NCBI GenBank assembly: GCA_040954595.2
Contig: CM082593.2
Coordinates: 8,742,001 to 8,806,000 of the forward strand
DNA from: Balanoglossus misakiensis
Taxonomy: Eukaryota; Hemichordata
Length of the DNA: 64,000 nt
Direction: 5' to 3'
This document shows, piece after piece, positions 11,146 through 24,503 of the stretch. Below the pieces are notes generated by a model, which saw nothing but the letters and a program-made list of their open reading frames with translations, was not told where the DNA came from and made no database searches. Numbering within the stretch: the first letter of the stretch is position 1; every line of letters starts with the position of its first letter. The position numbers and the translations under genes are program-made.

Positions 11146-12750
11146 CGAGATGAAAAACCCGATCCCTGCTAACTATAACGGTCGACATTTTGAGAAAAAC
11201 AACACTTCAATTCTTTAATTTTATTAGGCAACGAAAAGAACCCGTACCCAACTATTTATCATAATTTCTCTGCGATCCGGCACAATGGGATAGAGATGTA
11301 TGGGGCGGGGGGGGGGGGGGTATTGCATTTGCACAATGCATGTCTATGATATGTATGACTCTGAGAGCACCGGTCATTCTCTGCATATTTTGGTAATATA
11401 GCAATGTTGGCTTGAATATACGCGTTCACACGAGTGTGTCTTTATTTCCTGTGCTTTGTATGCATTTGGATTTGGTTGTTTATAAATGTGTTCAGCAAGT
11501 GAACAAATAGTGCTAACACCAATACCAGAGACCGTGCACTAACTAGCAAGCTGAAAAACGGTTGTAGTGGCATTTTCTTTTGGCTTTTTGGCTGTGCAAA
11601 ATGGCCGAGTCTATTGACACACCGGTTGGCAATAGACACTCCGGTGCGAAAATAACGTGTATGTTGCGATTTTACCAAATTCTACAATTTGGTGAAATCG
11701 CTAAAATAGCCATAAAATAGCCATCATGCCTGTATGTAGTCCTTCTTGTACCGATCAATCTATATACCTGATTGTTATTTGCCACACAAAAGCCAACTTC
11801 ACTACCTCCCTGCCTTTCAGATTTGAAAACTGCAAACAATTCCAAAATTCGGCGGTTCGACCAGGAAGAAAAAAATGTGATCAAATCACATCTAATTCTT
11901 CGTAATTTTAATTGGCTCTCTGTTCAGAAGCGAATCCAAATCTAAATTCGTTGCATCTCTTTCGAAGTCTAAGTTCTTTGTGGTCTTGCACCATCCCATG
12001 CACCTCTCGATGAACTTTTACAAGACGTCGACGCAATCGCACTCCATACGCTCGCATAAAACAACGTTTGATATTTCTTTTTCTCGCGAGGAAAATTGCT
12101 CAAGACCACCGAACACTTGAGAAACTTGCTGAGCAAAATTCCTCGAATGACTTTTTGCTCAGCTAATTTCTCTCGTGTGCGGCAGCCTTTAGTCGCACTG
12201 CGTTTCCATGGCGACAGAGGTTTTTCCGTCTGTGTGCCTCAGTTGTTTCTGGATTGTTCCATACCTTAAAACTGTATTAAATATTGAAATTTATGTTTCT
12301 TAACCCTATTCACAATTTCTCTTGATTGTTAATTACGCTTATCAGGGGTTTATATTAAAAATAAAATGAAGCAATATGTCCTGATTTTTTTTTATCCAAG
12401 AGTTTGGATAATGCTGCGTGGGGTGTAATATAATCTAAATATACCACCCCTCTTCCAAATTTGGAACAATGTACAGTTTTGCGCCCGAAGGATGCCCTGA
12501 AAATAATGAAAGATGTGTTAGTCCAGAAAGTAACTTTAGATGCTTTTTTTTTTTCATGTTACCTTAGCGCGCCATCTTTTTTTCAAGCCTTCTCTGGCAG
12601 AAGTTTTTTCTTTGACATTTGGTGGGACTCATCTTTTTCCTCGAAAAATTTCCTGACCCCCAGGATATCAAATGGTCCACCCCTAAAACATTCGCGCAAA
12701 AACTGAGGTAAACGTATTAAAAAATTGAAGTTGGGCGTGTACATTTTTAC
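11146..12750. other. Intergenic region upstream of candidate promoter
   Basis: There are CpG-bearing patches around 11600-12200 and a poly-G run near 11310. Short open frames occur on both strands but carry no family signature. It could hold regulatory DNA for the downstream gene; nothing specific is supported. Confidence 0.3.
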
Positions 12751-12761
12751 CTGTTGACCTG

Positions 12762-12769
12762 TGACGTCA
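12762..12769 (+). promoter_or_regulatory. Perfect CRE palindrome
   Basis: TGACGTCA within gtgacgtcac matches the CREB/ATF consensus. It lies about 150 bp upstream of a TATA-like stretch and about 430 bp upstream of the candidate first-exon donor. Function is inferred from sequence and position only. Confidence 0.4.
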
Positions 12770-12910
12770 CTCCCTGTTGGATCAGCAACACAATCCAGTC
12801 AGGGCTATTGTTATGCAAATTACGGATCTACACGGGGCTTGCACCATAGAGTACAAGGCGGTTCGGCGTATCTATTAGCTGATATGTACGTGTCCGTGTC
12901 TATTTTCGTT

Positions 12911-12920
12911 TTATATGTAT
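12911..12920 (+). promoter_or_regulatory. TATA-like box of candidate promoter
   Basis: ttatatgtat is followed by a CpG-containing segment (gtccgcgcagctg) and by a good splice donor at 13199. It would place transcription start near 12940. No transcript evidence is available. Confidence 0.3.
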
Positions 12921-12939
12921 AGTCCGCGCAGCTGTACCT

Positions 12940-13198
12940 CAACTTTAGACATCTTGGATATTTGAATGTGCTCTGTGATTTGGTATTGCCTTCACCAGTG
13001 ACTCTTTAGGAAATCCGCACAAGAAGTTGGAATCGGGACGAGTATCCGGATCGATAAGTTCGCGATTCAGCTCGGTTCCTACGTTTGATATCAACCGCCA
13101 GAGTGTTGCGATCGTTAGGTTACGTTCACGATCTGGACTCCACTGAACCCGCTGTGGATTAAGGACACTTCACACACATTTTCTGGACATTCATGAGG
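12940..13198 (+). other. Candidate non-coding first exon of the cadherin gene
   Basis: The segment is relatively GC-rich and ends at a strong donor, gagg|gtaagt. Spliced to the acceptor at 31296 it would create a tiny upstream frame: the ATG at 13193 would read M-R-N-N and then hit the TGA just before the real start codon. The 5' boundary is a guess. The link to the cadherin gene rests on orientation and on the need for a 5' exon. Confidence 0.35.
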
Positions 13199-14006
13199 GT
13201 AAGTACGTGAATCCCTGAGTCACGAAAAAAGACTGATCGTTGACACACGCTGTATGCAGGTGTTGGTGTTCTGGGTGTCCGCCCAGATCCAACTTTGTGA
13301 TGGCTCTAGAGTCAAGTCACTAGCTCTATGAGTCAACCTATCTGAAGTTGTGAAATGGGGAGGAGATACATTGTACTTAGACTGAAGACAGCCCTTTCTT
13401 GTTGTTTACAGTGCGTTTCACCGATTTGTCTTTGAATCTAGACAGACTAATATTATGACTTGGCCCTTTCTTTCACAGTTCTCATGACATATTGAGCAAA
13501 ACAGTGCTCTGTCCGTGAACTGCAACTGTTTTGTTTTTCCGCATCATGGGAGTTGACCGTTTAGTCTTAGAAAGCCACTCATCTCATACTAAGGTCTCTC
13601 AGTACCTCCATGCTCATACTCACATATATGGGGCAAAGTGGTGGAAAGTGAAGTTTTGTTGTCTCATTTCTCAGTCAAAAATCATTGATCAAAACAATAT
13701 CAAAATGTAAGGCACTGCAGCCTACCACAGTTTTTGAGCAATTTTATGAAAGAATAGGTTTGCAACGTACCCGGATATTGTGAGGCATTATATACCATAC
13801 ATATTTTAAAATGTTTGCAGAAAAAAACTACAAGTGGGACTTTTGAAATTTTCTGACAATCTCACTGTTCTACATACATGTACATGTATACTGGTACATA
13901 TAAAGAATTTATATTGCACATGAATGATGTGATTGCGAAGAAAAACACATTCAATATTGCGTTTTTCATATTGCACTATTTACTAGTGCGCAGTCATCTA
14001 GTATGG

Positions 14007-14178
14007 TAGCAATCTGATTAAAATCAGATGCAGAGTTAGGCGCTGGTGATAATTTTGGCTATCCTGTTCTCTCGGCTTTGGCTGTTCATGGGTGTCCCTT
14101 CTGAACAGAACAGCAAAGAATCAGCAAAAGTAAAGACAGCGCATAAACTCTACATCTAATTTTAATCAGATTAGTGTG
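14007..14178. mobile_element. MITE family Q
   Basis: The left arm aatctgattaaaatcagatg..agagttaggcgctg is mirrored by cagcgcataaactctacatc..taattttaatcagatt, about 170 bp in all. A left-end-only copy (aatctgattaaaatcagatg) lies at 14326-14390. Confidence 0.75.
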
Positions 14179-15814
14179 GTAGTCTACTAGTGCAGCTCTG
14201 CTTTACAAATTACATGCAGATATACTACCAGTACCATGGTACTGTAGGTCATGAATGCAAGGTGTCCCTACCATATATGTGTTGTCACTGATTGGCTCAT
14301 CATTGGAGTTACATGTACATACACAACAATCTGATTAAAATCAGATGTAGAGTATGGTGACGTCTTTTACTGCACCAGTAAGAGACGTAACTGTACATAT
14401 AAAAGTACTCTGTAAAAGAAGATACATGTACAACACAGTAGTCAGCATATATACATGTATGTAGCAGTCAAAATAAATCCTATATTTACTGTTAGCAAAT
14501 TATAAATTTTAGTTACATAATATAATACATGTACATGTAGAATCAGACATGCAACTGACCGCTATAGGTTAGACAACTGCCAGTAAAAACATTTCACCTT
14601 ACCTGGCTTTCAAAGCAACCACAACACTTAAGTGATGCAACTAGAAAATATTATTTTCCAGTTGTGTGCACAAGGCTTTGTAGTTGATTTGAGGATCTGT
14701 GCATGTGTACATTTAACTTCCACTAAACATGGACTTTTATCGGTTGCCAATATTACACGTATACATTTATGACAGGACGAGTTTATAGTGTATAACTCTG
14801 AATGTAAAAATACAATCATATTTAATGAGGGGACTGCACACATCTATGTACATGTATCTAGTCTAAACTTATGTCGGTCCTGGGGCAGGGATAGCAAGCT
14901 GGTGAACCATTCAATCAATTAGAGTTTTGACAGACAAGTTGGAAGTTTTACCTCAGCCATGCAGACATACAAAACAGTTTAGCTCACTGACCATACATTC
15001 TGGGGAGACTGGTGCATGTATGAATTCTGATGTGATGTCAAAGTGTAAAATTTCGCATCAAACTATTTTCGACTAATATTAGACCTAATTGTTTTTAAAA
15101 AGTTTGCTGTACGCACCTGTTGCCATTGTGGGTTCCTAACTTCCTGTGCATCAGTGTTTCATTCAGGATCATGGCATTATTAACAGGGGGATATGTCCCC
15201 CTTTGCCAGAATATTTTGGGAGGGACTCCACTCTGACAAAGGGGACTGTACAACATGTGAAATGACATCATTCTAAGGGACACTGGTCCCCCCTTGACAA
15301 ATTGCTAGGGGGTGCCAACATGTCAACTGGGGGTGAATCCCCCCCATCCTCCCGTCTAGATGAAACACTGACCAGTGCGTATTGGTTTTTTATTTTCAAG
15401 ACTAAATGTCAGTGGTCTGCAGTGTGCCATGTAGGGCTGAATCATAAAAATTACTAGAAATCCTTAAACTGACTCAAACCTTTTAAAAATTATGATTGTT
15501 AGAGGACACACTGATGGTCTGTCCTACTACTTACAGCTTACATTGTATATCCAGGAAACTTCAACTGCATGCACTGTTTTATCATGCCGTTTTTTTAAAT
15601 TTGTTAGCCATAAAGAATAGTACCATTCTGTAATGTCACGCCATTATCAGCATTTACAAAACAATTACTCTACATCTGCCATCTTACCCATGTACATTTT
15701 TTCTTAATTAGAGTCAAGTTAGCTAATTATTGGCAACTTGGCAAGAGGTCATTTAACACCAATGCAACCCCTACCCCCCCCCCCCACTCCCAGTCAAAAT
15801 AGTGACAATTGGTA

Positions 15815-15855
15815 GTGGGGAGGGGAGGGGAGGGGAGGGCCCGAGGGGAGGGGAT
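15815..15855 (+). repeat. (GGGGA)n tract
   Basis: Repeated ggggagg units interrupted by cccga. G-rich simple sequence with possible quadruplex potential. Confidence 0.75.
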
Positions 15856-17694
15856 AGCATTTCTTCTTGGATGGGAAATGATACTTGTACATCTAATGCT
15901 GTAACTGAGGTGGTGATTTTTTTAGCTGGGTGCTGGCCAGTACTGACGGGTGAATTAAGTTTTGTCAGTGTCTACATTGTGTGTATCATAGGAGATAATC
16001 ATTGTGGTATATTATTAATCCAGTCTCTTTTCTAAGTAAGGAAGGTTGACCAGTCACAGTGTCGTCTGGCTTGAAGCGTTGTTAGATTTGCACAGGAGTC
16101 AAACCTGCAAGGGGATTTATTGAACAAAAACAGGATTTTTGAATTCTACATGTAAAAGTTCTCTTTATCTCACAAATATTGGGAACCAGGCATGTGGAAG
16201 AAATGACGTCATAGTTCTCGCGTAATGCACACGATTTCTTCATAGTTCTCACGTGATTCGCGCAATTTTCATCTTTTTCGCATATTTCACATTGTTATTT
16301 TTACTTCCGGGTTTACGAAGCTCTAAAAAGTTTAGGGTTGGCGGGTTAAGTTTGGGGTAGGTCGGGTAATCGGGGGGACTTATGGATTGTGCCAGACGGA
16401 CAATCCTGTAACAGCATTGATGCAATTCAATTTCAATTAGTGATTATCTAATCATGGAAATGAGCAAATTTCTTATTATAGGAAACTGTACAAAGTGCAT
16501 CTTGCACATTAAACAATACATGTATGCAATCCAGGGTTTAATTTAAATTTTTATAATGGATTGCTTGCTTCCAAATTTTGGTCTTATTCCAGAATTGTGA
16601 CCCTTCTCAGTCTTTGAACATTATAATGTACTGGTATTCTCAGTGTAGTTAAATTGCATAACTTTACATTAGACATGTATGTATAAAGTATGTTCATAGT
16701 TTAAAGCTACATGTAAGTCATCATCTAAATAGTGTCAAACATAGAAGTCTGCATAGTAATGCAAATTACAATGATTGGTATGTATCCGGCAATGACAAAC
16801 TTATACCCCAAGTGTGAAGTTTTAAAAATCGTCAAAGAAAATGGACAAATTAAAAAAAATTCCCTTGAATAATGATCATACGTGTAGAAGATCAAGCACC
16901 AATGCATATAAATCGTTCCCACAAATCAGTTTTGTTGGTCTAATGAAAACAGTCAGAAAGTAAATAGGAAAATGATATATGGATAGGCAGCTACATGTAC
17001 GTGTATCTTAGCAATTTGATTTATTTCCTTTTTGCGATAAAGTGTCATTAATTATAACAGAGCAGGACAGTTTGTTGGAGGGCAAAGTTTTCCTCTTTCT
17101 ACTGTTGACGTCATATCCTGACAGACTCACTCAACCACTTGTTTGAGCAAATTTGTATATTTGAAAGGGGTGATTTTTTGTACACATCTTGTCAGACAGC
17201 TTGAACTGGATAAACATTGGCTGGACTTCTAGGTATATGTACACTTGGAAAAATGATAAAATGTTACACTTTTGGAAAAAAATGATCCAATTTTAAACTT
17301 TCTGAAAAAAAGATCCAATTTTAAACTTTCAATTTAAAGTGCGGGCACATGCATTGATAGTGATACAAACTGGGCCAGACACACATGTATATACAATGTA
17401 GTTTTTCATTTGACTGTATTGTCGGTTTCTTTTGTCCATCTATAATTGTACTCTATAAAAATGAAAGTTTCTTCAGGTTGAGACGTCAAGAGAACTCGAT
17501 TGATATTTATTTCCACATTGGAGTTAATATAGTCAGAAATTTCTCAAAATGTTGTTTCCAAATTGCATGTTTATAAATGGAAAACAGTATAATTGTACTA
17601 CATATTGTCAGTATCACACCACACGATGGCTTGTGTAATTATAACCGAAGACATTTCCAGTTTATATGTTAGGCCATGTGCTGAAGTTTGTTTT

Positions 17695-17800
17695 AAACTT
17701 TTTACCCCCAGTTCCCTCTTTAGTCTCACTAGAGGTCCAACCTTACCATAGAATTAGAAAACACTGGGTTTGGACTGAAACATGGTGGTGAAAGGGTTAA
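17695..17800 (+). mobile_element. Mini-MITE family R, diverged copy
   Basis: It starts near ttttacccccagttccctc, carries the agaggtccaacctta phrase and ends ggtggtgaaagggTTAA. It is a diverged relative of 6177-6271. Confidence 0.65.
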
Positions 17801-17855
17801 AAGATTACTGAAACTTGAAAGTACAATGATATTTTTGTACAGTAGTTGTGACAAG

Positions 17856-18055
17856 TACTGTAAAACACTTTATTTTCCCGAAATACGCGAGAGCCGAAAT
17901 AGCGTGAAAATAAAAAGTCACATAATTTTTTATTTTCAGGTAACGATGCAGTGAATGAATGAAATAAGAGAACACGAAAATTAATACTCGCGAAACAGTG
18001 GCCTCTCTCGATATTGCGCAAATTTCAACTCACGAAAATAACGTGTTTTACAGTA
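17856..18055 (+). mobile_element. CTGTAAAAC MITE (family G), copy 2
   Basis: Ends tactgtaaaacac and gtgttttacagta, 200 bp, with internal cgcgagagccgaaa and tttcaggtaacgatgcagtg phrases typical of the family. Confidence 0.85.
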
Positions 18056-19001
18056 TACTATTGCATAGTTTACATAGCTACAGTGGTAGGTGGAAGCTTG
18101 GTTGTATTTTGACATCATTGATCCATAACAATCTTTGGGTGTATAGTGGTTGTGTGTTGGGCGTTTTATTTCCCGCAGCAAACAAAGTAACATAGTTGAG
18201 GTAACCAGGTAACTCTCTTTGACCTTGATCTAACAGGTATGTGTCTTGAGGTTGTGTTAAATATTCTCCCTTTTGGAATTCCACAAGGATGACCTTGTCA
18301 AGAGTTAGATACAAAGGTGGTATTGTTGGGAAATTTTCTGTTTAAAAGGCGGAACTCAAAAAGTGAGGCCATTTGCTATAAAGGTACTTTCGTAATAAAG
18401 GCTAGTGTATTTCAAAGTTGTAATGTCTGTCCTCACGTACATTGTACATGTACACTTGGCGAGGAGATTTGTCATGGATTCGGGTAACGGCTAGTGTGCG
18501 ACAAAAATCATTGCTCATTTCTAAACCAATATGTTATGATTTACCCCTTCTGCTCATTTCCAGCCATGTACAATGTGCTGTGAGAGTGAAGCCTACAACA
18601 TACATTGACTGTGACACCTCTCAGCTCTTGGACCAGAACATATGTTCTGAATAGAGTTGTCCTGATCAGAGAGGTGTCTGCACATGTAATATCAGTTTGC
18701 ACATGCACACATGCATATATTGCAGATTGTTTAAAACATGTGACCCACTTGTAAGTTGTACATAAAATCCTACAATTCTACCACCAGCCAGTAGCATGAC
18801 AGTCACTAGATGTACATGTATGGTCTGTGTCTGAATCCAAAATCCAATATTTACAGATTACATGCAAGTCACAAGCTGTCACATAGATTGAATAAAATGA
18901 CTAAAAATAAGCTTGTGAGTTTGGATGCATAAAGTCATCAACGTACAAATTGTACATTTATACTCAGTGCATCAACACATTCTTATTTTACCTTATTGTG
19001 A

Positions 19002-19270
19002 TTAAAGGGACAAAGTCTCTCTCTCTCGCTGCCCCTTTTCCATTAATTATGTTTGAATTGATAGAAGACACCGTTTATGTTATTCTACATTGTACATGTG
19101 GATATATACTAGTGAATCAATGTGCGACCACACACACCTTCCATCCCGCTTGTAGACACGAGAATGAAAAAACTCTCCAAAGTGAATAATTGTTCTCTAC
19201 CATTTATTCATTTTGGGCGAGGTTTTACTCTCATATCATACAAGCGGGATGGAAGTTGTGTGTGACCACA
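19002..19270 (+). mobile_element. MITE family A, truncated copy 2
   Basis: It begins TTAAAGGGACAAAGTCTCTC and follows the family consensus through the centre, but stops after ggaagttgtgtgtgacca. The right third is missing. Confidence 0.85.
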
Positions 19271-19766
19271 AAATTACCATTACTGACATTACAAATGTAC
19301 AGCCAATGTTGATAATGAAAACATTTTATATCCATCAAATACTGTATGCTTTTCTGCTAGCTGTCCTCAAGTTTATAGCAACTTGTTTAGGTTTTTGACA
19401 AGGAAAAATTCCATGTTGATGTATTCTTTACATTCTTCAAATTACTTCATATATGTCCATGTAAGAATGAAAGGGAAGTTGTGTTCGCAGTTGTGAATGA
19501 ATAATTGAATGTTTGTCTAAAATGTGACTCGCTTGTGATGTTGATTAATTGGTGTACAAAGAAACAGGTAAATTATTAACTTTCATTTGCAGAGTATATT
19601 TACTTGTCGAATTATTCATTTCTTTCATAAGATCATTTTAGATATCAAAATGGCAGCATATTTAATGTTGTCAGGGTTGAAAAGTTAACTTTGCACCAAT
19701 TTCAGTACTTTTATAAATTTCTTTGCGCCTGTCCTACATGTACATTGTATGTGTAATGATAATAAT

Positions 19767-20341
19767 TAAGCAATAACCCCCGCCGCAGGCGGGTATACAC
19801 GAGATTTGGGTACAATTCGAGACATATAGCACGAGCCGTCAGGCGAGTGCTATATGGAGCGAATTGTACCCAAATCGAGTGTATACCCGACTGAGGCGGG
19901 GGTTATTGCTATTATATTAGATCATCAATTGTTTTTGTGGCATATCAGTGTCATTTTCTTACCGAAACGGCGTCAGAAAGAGAAATTACGATCGTGAACC
20001 AAAATGGCGACGACGAATGTAAACACGCGCGGCCGGGATCGAGCATTAAACATGCAGCAGACGACAAAAAGTGACAAGACGGGCATCGCGCGTGGCAAAG
20101 CGACAAATATATCCACAGAGCAGTTCCAAAATAAAACGTCCGTTAATTCAACAGTATTTTTGTTTTATTTATTTGGTTTAAACACGCGCGACTGTGGTTT
20201 AACCGCACATTTTTGCTGCCGAATGCTAGTTCAGGGGCCCGTTTTACCACTGCTAGCCATGGTAAAACAGTATTTTACCATCGCTGGATTCAGCTCTCGT
20301 CCAATCAGAATCACAGACGGTAGCATGATATAATATAATTA
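19767..20341 (+). mobile_element. Hairpin element family E, copy 1
   Basis: It begins with a 142-nt hairpin (19769-19910, agcaataaccccc to gggggttattgct). A CpG-rich segment with ATGGCGACGACGAATGTAAA follows, then the ccatggtaaaacagtatttt palindromic area, ending gcatgatataatataatt. An almost full-length inverted copy lies at 24504-25086. The 109-codon frame at 20004-20333 is shifted in the other copies, so this is probably a non-autonomous derivative, not a gene. Confidence 0.8.
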
Positions 20342-21007
20342 TCATACATGCAATTTGCATGTATTTGCCACTTTCTATTGTTCTCACAGTGAAGTATATG
20401 AGCCCGCATTTTCACTCTGTGTCCCAGAAGTATTTTTGAGAACGCACTATTCATCAATCATTGATCAAAATCACACTGTCGTTGGCGCGCTGTGTAGGTC
20501 TACACACATTTTCTTGGCATGAACATTTATTTTGTGAAATAGCAGTGTTGACAGCTGTGCACGTCCTGCAAACATATTGCAGTGTTCATGTAAATTGGTT
20601 TATTTATGTAATCTATTTGTTCTCATACCTTTATTACTAGGTGTCACTCCCGAGTGGTATTAAAGGTTCACATCAGACAATGAACCTTGGATAGGTGTCT
20701 GCATGGTCTGGCATAAAATCTTAGTCAACCACATTCACATTTTATGGATGTGTTGTTTGCGCAGTTTATCTGGTTAATTTGGAACATTATTCAGTCCCAA
20801 ATTCAGTTACATGTTCAATCATTTTATTAAGTGTAGTACTTTACACTGACCAATCTAATCAACACCTACAGTTTGTACACCATTTTTTTGATAAAAGGGT
20901 CAAATTTCCATAACCAAAAAGTGAAAATGATTATTTTGAACTTTGAAAATGTATTGCTTAGTTAAGATTCAACATACATGTTAGTACATGTAATGTGTAT
21001 GTTTCAT

Positions 21008-21046
21008 GGATACCATTTTACTGTGTGTCTGTCTGTCTGTCTGTTT
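21008..21046 (+). repeat. (CTGT)n microsatellite
   Basis: Short run of ctgtctgtctgt. Simple sequence. Confidence 0.7.
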
Positions 21047-21788
21047 GGCTCTAGGCTAGTCTTTTTTTTAATAATTAACTACAAAAATTTGGTGTACATA
21101 CAAGTATAATCAATTACCAGAATCACTATGGTTATATGATTATGTCAGACTTAGGGAAGTACATGTAATACTGTTGGATCAGACTGAATATCACAAACAT
21201 ATTTTTAAAATTAAAAATATGCGTTCCATGTGTACTGCATTTTACCTCTTCTAGTGAAAATTGTCCCCCTCCCATATAAGAAAATGTTTTAAATACAGAG
21301 CTCAATGTTGCATTTTAATGAACTCAAAAGCAAATTAACTCAATGTTGGGGAGGACAAATTTTACTTTTGCCACTCAAATTTAGCATCAGTGGGGGTGGG
21401 ATGGCCTGGTATACTACATGTAGACTAACCAGGCAATAAATGAAATGTGGCAAAGAATGAAGGGGTTGGTCCCCCACATTACACTGTTGAAAATTTTGTA
21501 AAATAACGGGCTCGAAAGCAAAATTGGGGGCAGAAGTATATGACCTCCCTGAAACGTTTCGAAAAAGATGACCCTCCCCCCCCCCCCCCCATTTGGATTT
21601 CAATATTTAAGTGACCCCCCATTTATAGACTACATCCCCCGCCTCCCGGCTGTAAAAACTGAACGGTCCCTTATTGTGGAGAATTGGATGTTTGTCCAGA
21701 GTAAAATTCAAATATCAACAATAACATCGCCCTTCACTTTTATTTTGTATATACATATATTTTTTTCTATGGGTCTGGAGCCTGATTC

Positions 21789-21816
21789 AAATAAATAAAT
21801 AAATAAATAAATAAAA
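21789..21816 (+). repeat. (AAAT)n microsatellite
   Basis: About seven aaat units immediately before a family K element. Confidence 0.85.
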
Positions 21817-21820
21817 TGTC

Positions 21821-21937
21821 AGTGTTCTCCCCAGGATTTGGGGATAACATGGTTAATTTGCATAACAATGCATAACAATGTTTATGTTAATTAAGTCCTA
21901 TTGTCCGCCATGCTTTAATTGCTCTGGGGAGAACACT
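21821..21937 (+). mobile_element. MITE family K (AGTGTTCTCCCC ends), copy 1
   Basis: 117 bp with ends agtgttctccccagga and ctggggagaacact. An inverted copy lies at 27393-27521 and a partial one at 29220-29335. Confidence 0.85.
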
Positions 21938-23379
21938 ACATATGTTTATTGTCAAGCTGAATACTTTAATTTGTAAATTAATGGTGAGTAGAACAAGAAA
22001 CTGTTATTGTGGCACAGGCCATAATATTGAAAAAACAAACTTCCCTTTAGTTTAACATGATTACAATATTACAAAATTAACATTACTAGGTCTTTATAAA
22101 CTTTTCATTTATTTTACCACGGTTAAATTCTGGAAGACATCTGTCCTATCAACCTAATGGTACATAAACACCTCACATTCTACGTATTGGACTTTTACAA
22201 CTGAAAAACAAACAAAAACCCATTCAAGAAGCCAGACTCTTCTACTGCAGTAAAATATTGGATTGATTGTATCCATAAATCTGTTACCGGTAGATTTAAC
22301 CCTGGTATAAAGATGGTAGCAAAATTTACCTCTCTGTACATCAATTCATATGCGTGTAATGTATAGGGGTTCAGGCCTGGGAGATTTCATATCCAAATAA
22401 TACAAATTGCATGTGAAGTGATTGTAATGGTCTACCATTTTTATTTTAAATACATGTACTGTAATGTGCTTTTGAATTCAGAATTTTTCAAGGAATTAGT
22501 TCAAATTATTGCATTTATTGCAAAACCTGCAGTGTATTTTGTAGCTGTCAGTGATACTGTTGTTATTCATAAAACTAATTAACCCATGATTGGAATATCT
22601 ATAACAGAAAAAGATGCTTACATTGTGACCTTTAATAGTAATCATGTCTTTGAAAAACTGAGGCAATTATAGAAATTGGTCAGATCTTGCAGTCCTGTAG
22701 AATTGCGTCAACATCACCAGTTTAACATATTGGCTTTAGAGAAAAGGCAGATACCGGTTGTTTACTGATTATAGTACTTGTTTGTGTAAATTCCCCAACG
22801 TTACTGTTTGCATAATCAAGATACATGTACTATGTACAGCATGTACAATGATCTCAGCACGTATAACGGTGGTGATGTCGCACAAATTCCTATTTAGATA
22901 ATATCATTTCACACCCACCCTCTTTGAAGTATTGTAAGTGCTGAATGTTTCATTTGATGTAATTTCCTAGCAAACTTTGGTTCGACACCTTTAGCCACAG
23001 CGTGTACATTTGACCCGCAGGTACATTGTAGTGTCCCACAAAACTCTATGTTGATAGTACAATTTGACCCCACCCTCTTTGAAGTATTATTAGCGCTGGG
23101 TGTGGTCCAATTGTACCTGGAAGCTACTTGTACAGCTGTAACCCCGAGGTGTCCATACATGTATATAAACACAAGGACAGGAATAAATCATGAGGGAAAT
23201 GACAGTGTCAGTGAAGAATGTTGATACAGTACATGTATATAAAATGGACATTTTGACTATTTTCACAAAACATTTGTTCAGATTCCAAGTAAATACATTG
23301 TACGGTACAATGTATGTACAATACTAGTATATTACCTAACCATACATGTAACCTGGAGTGTTGGTATTGACAATTGCAT

Positions 23380-23595
23380 TACTGTAAAACAGGATATTTT
23401 CGCGAGCAATAAATTTTCACAAAATAAGCGTGAGCCAAAAAACCATGAAAATAAAAGTTGCGTAAAATGTTTTTCAGAGATAACATTGCAGTTAGTGAAA
23501 TACAGGAATGGCAAAATTAATCCTCGCGTGACAGTTGCCTCTTTTGATATCGGGGAAAAATTTCCTGTCGCGAAAAAATTTCGTGTTTCACAGTA
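23380..23595 (+). mobile_element. CTGTAAAAC MITE (family G), copy 3
   Basis: Ends tactgtaaaacaggatattt and aaatttcgtgtttcacagta, about 216 bp, with the internal phrases gcgtgagccaaaaaa and tttcagagataac. Confidence 0.85.
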
Positions 23596-24503
23596 CATCA
23601 GCAACCACAGCCTTCACATATATTATTCTGATAGCAGGCATTTATAACAATAAAGTAAAGTTATATTAAACATATCTTTTTCCAAATAAACATCTGCAGT
23701 ACATATAAATGTATGTACACATACATGTATACAGTCAAAATACATGTAGAAAGGCCATGATTTTGGGAAAGCAATTCATCACTACATGTATATTGTAATT
23801 AAAACTACATGACTATAATTTCCACATAAATTTGTGATTTTAAATATTGTACATGTACTAAGAAAGTTACCCTTTTCATTTTTAGTTGGACCTCTACATG
23901 TATGTGGGAAGTGTGGTGAAAGGGTAATGTAGTTCTAGTCACTTCACTTGTTCAAGTCTTAGTCAGTAAAGTGATAATTTTGTGTCCCATTACAATGATT
24001 TCAATTTTAAGAGGACTTTATAAAATACTGTAGCATCACCTGTTTTAAGGTCCCCGGCAGCGGTTCAGTTAGATTTTTTTTCCTTTGCATAACTCCAAAA
24101 TGGATGATTGAAATGAACAACAATAACATTTAGTGTGACTGACATCATTCCAATCCATGCAGGGCAGATCACCCATTGACAAAGTGCTAGGGATTACAGT
24201 GTGTACAGTTTGTCAACAGAGGGTGAATCTTCTGATCAATCTGTGTACGTGTAGATGAAACACTGCAGACTAGATATCAACAGGTGTGTTTAAAATACAG
24301 GCAGTTGTTTTTGTAAATTTCTCACAGTCACACTAAGATGCCTACAGTTGAGAATAGAATCATGTATATATGTATATGGGATTTGAACTTCTGAACTTCG
24401 GCATGATTCAACATACCACAAATACAAAATATCATCCCAATTCTGAGGGCACCATCATACATACACATATCTTGATATGACTATTATTTCCAGTGGTAAT
24501 TTT

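Noticed and set aside
19769-19910. GC-rich hairpin as a bacterial-type terminator
   Set aside because: It is the end structure of a dispersed repeat in a eukaryotic genome, with no adjacent prokaryotic gene.
20004-20333. 109-codon open frame starting MATTNVNTRGRDRALN
   Set aside because: It lies in repeat family E and is frame-shifted in the other copies. Treated as transposon sequence.
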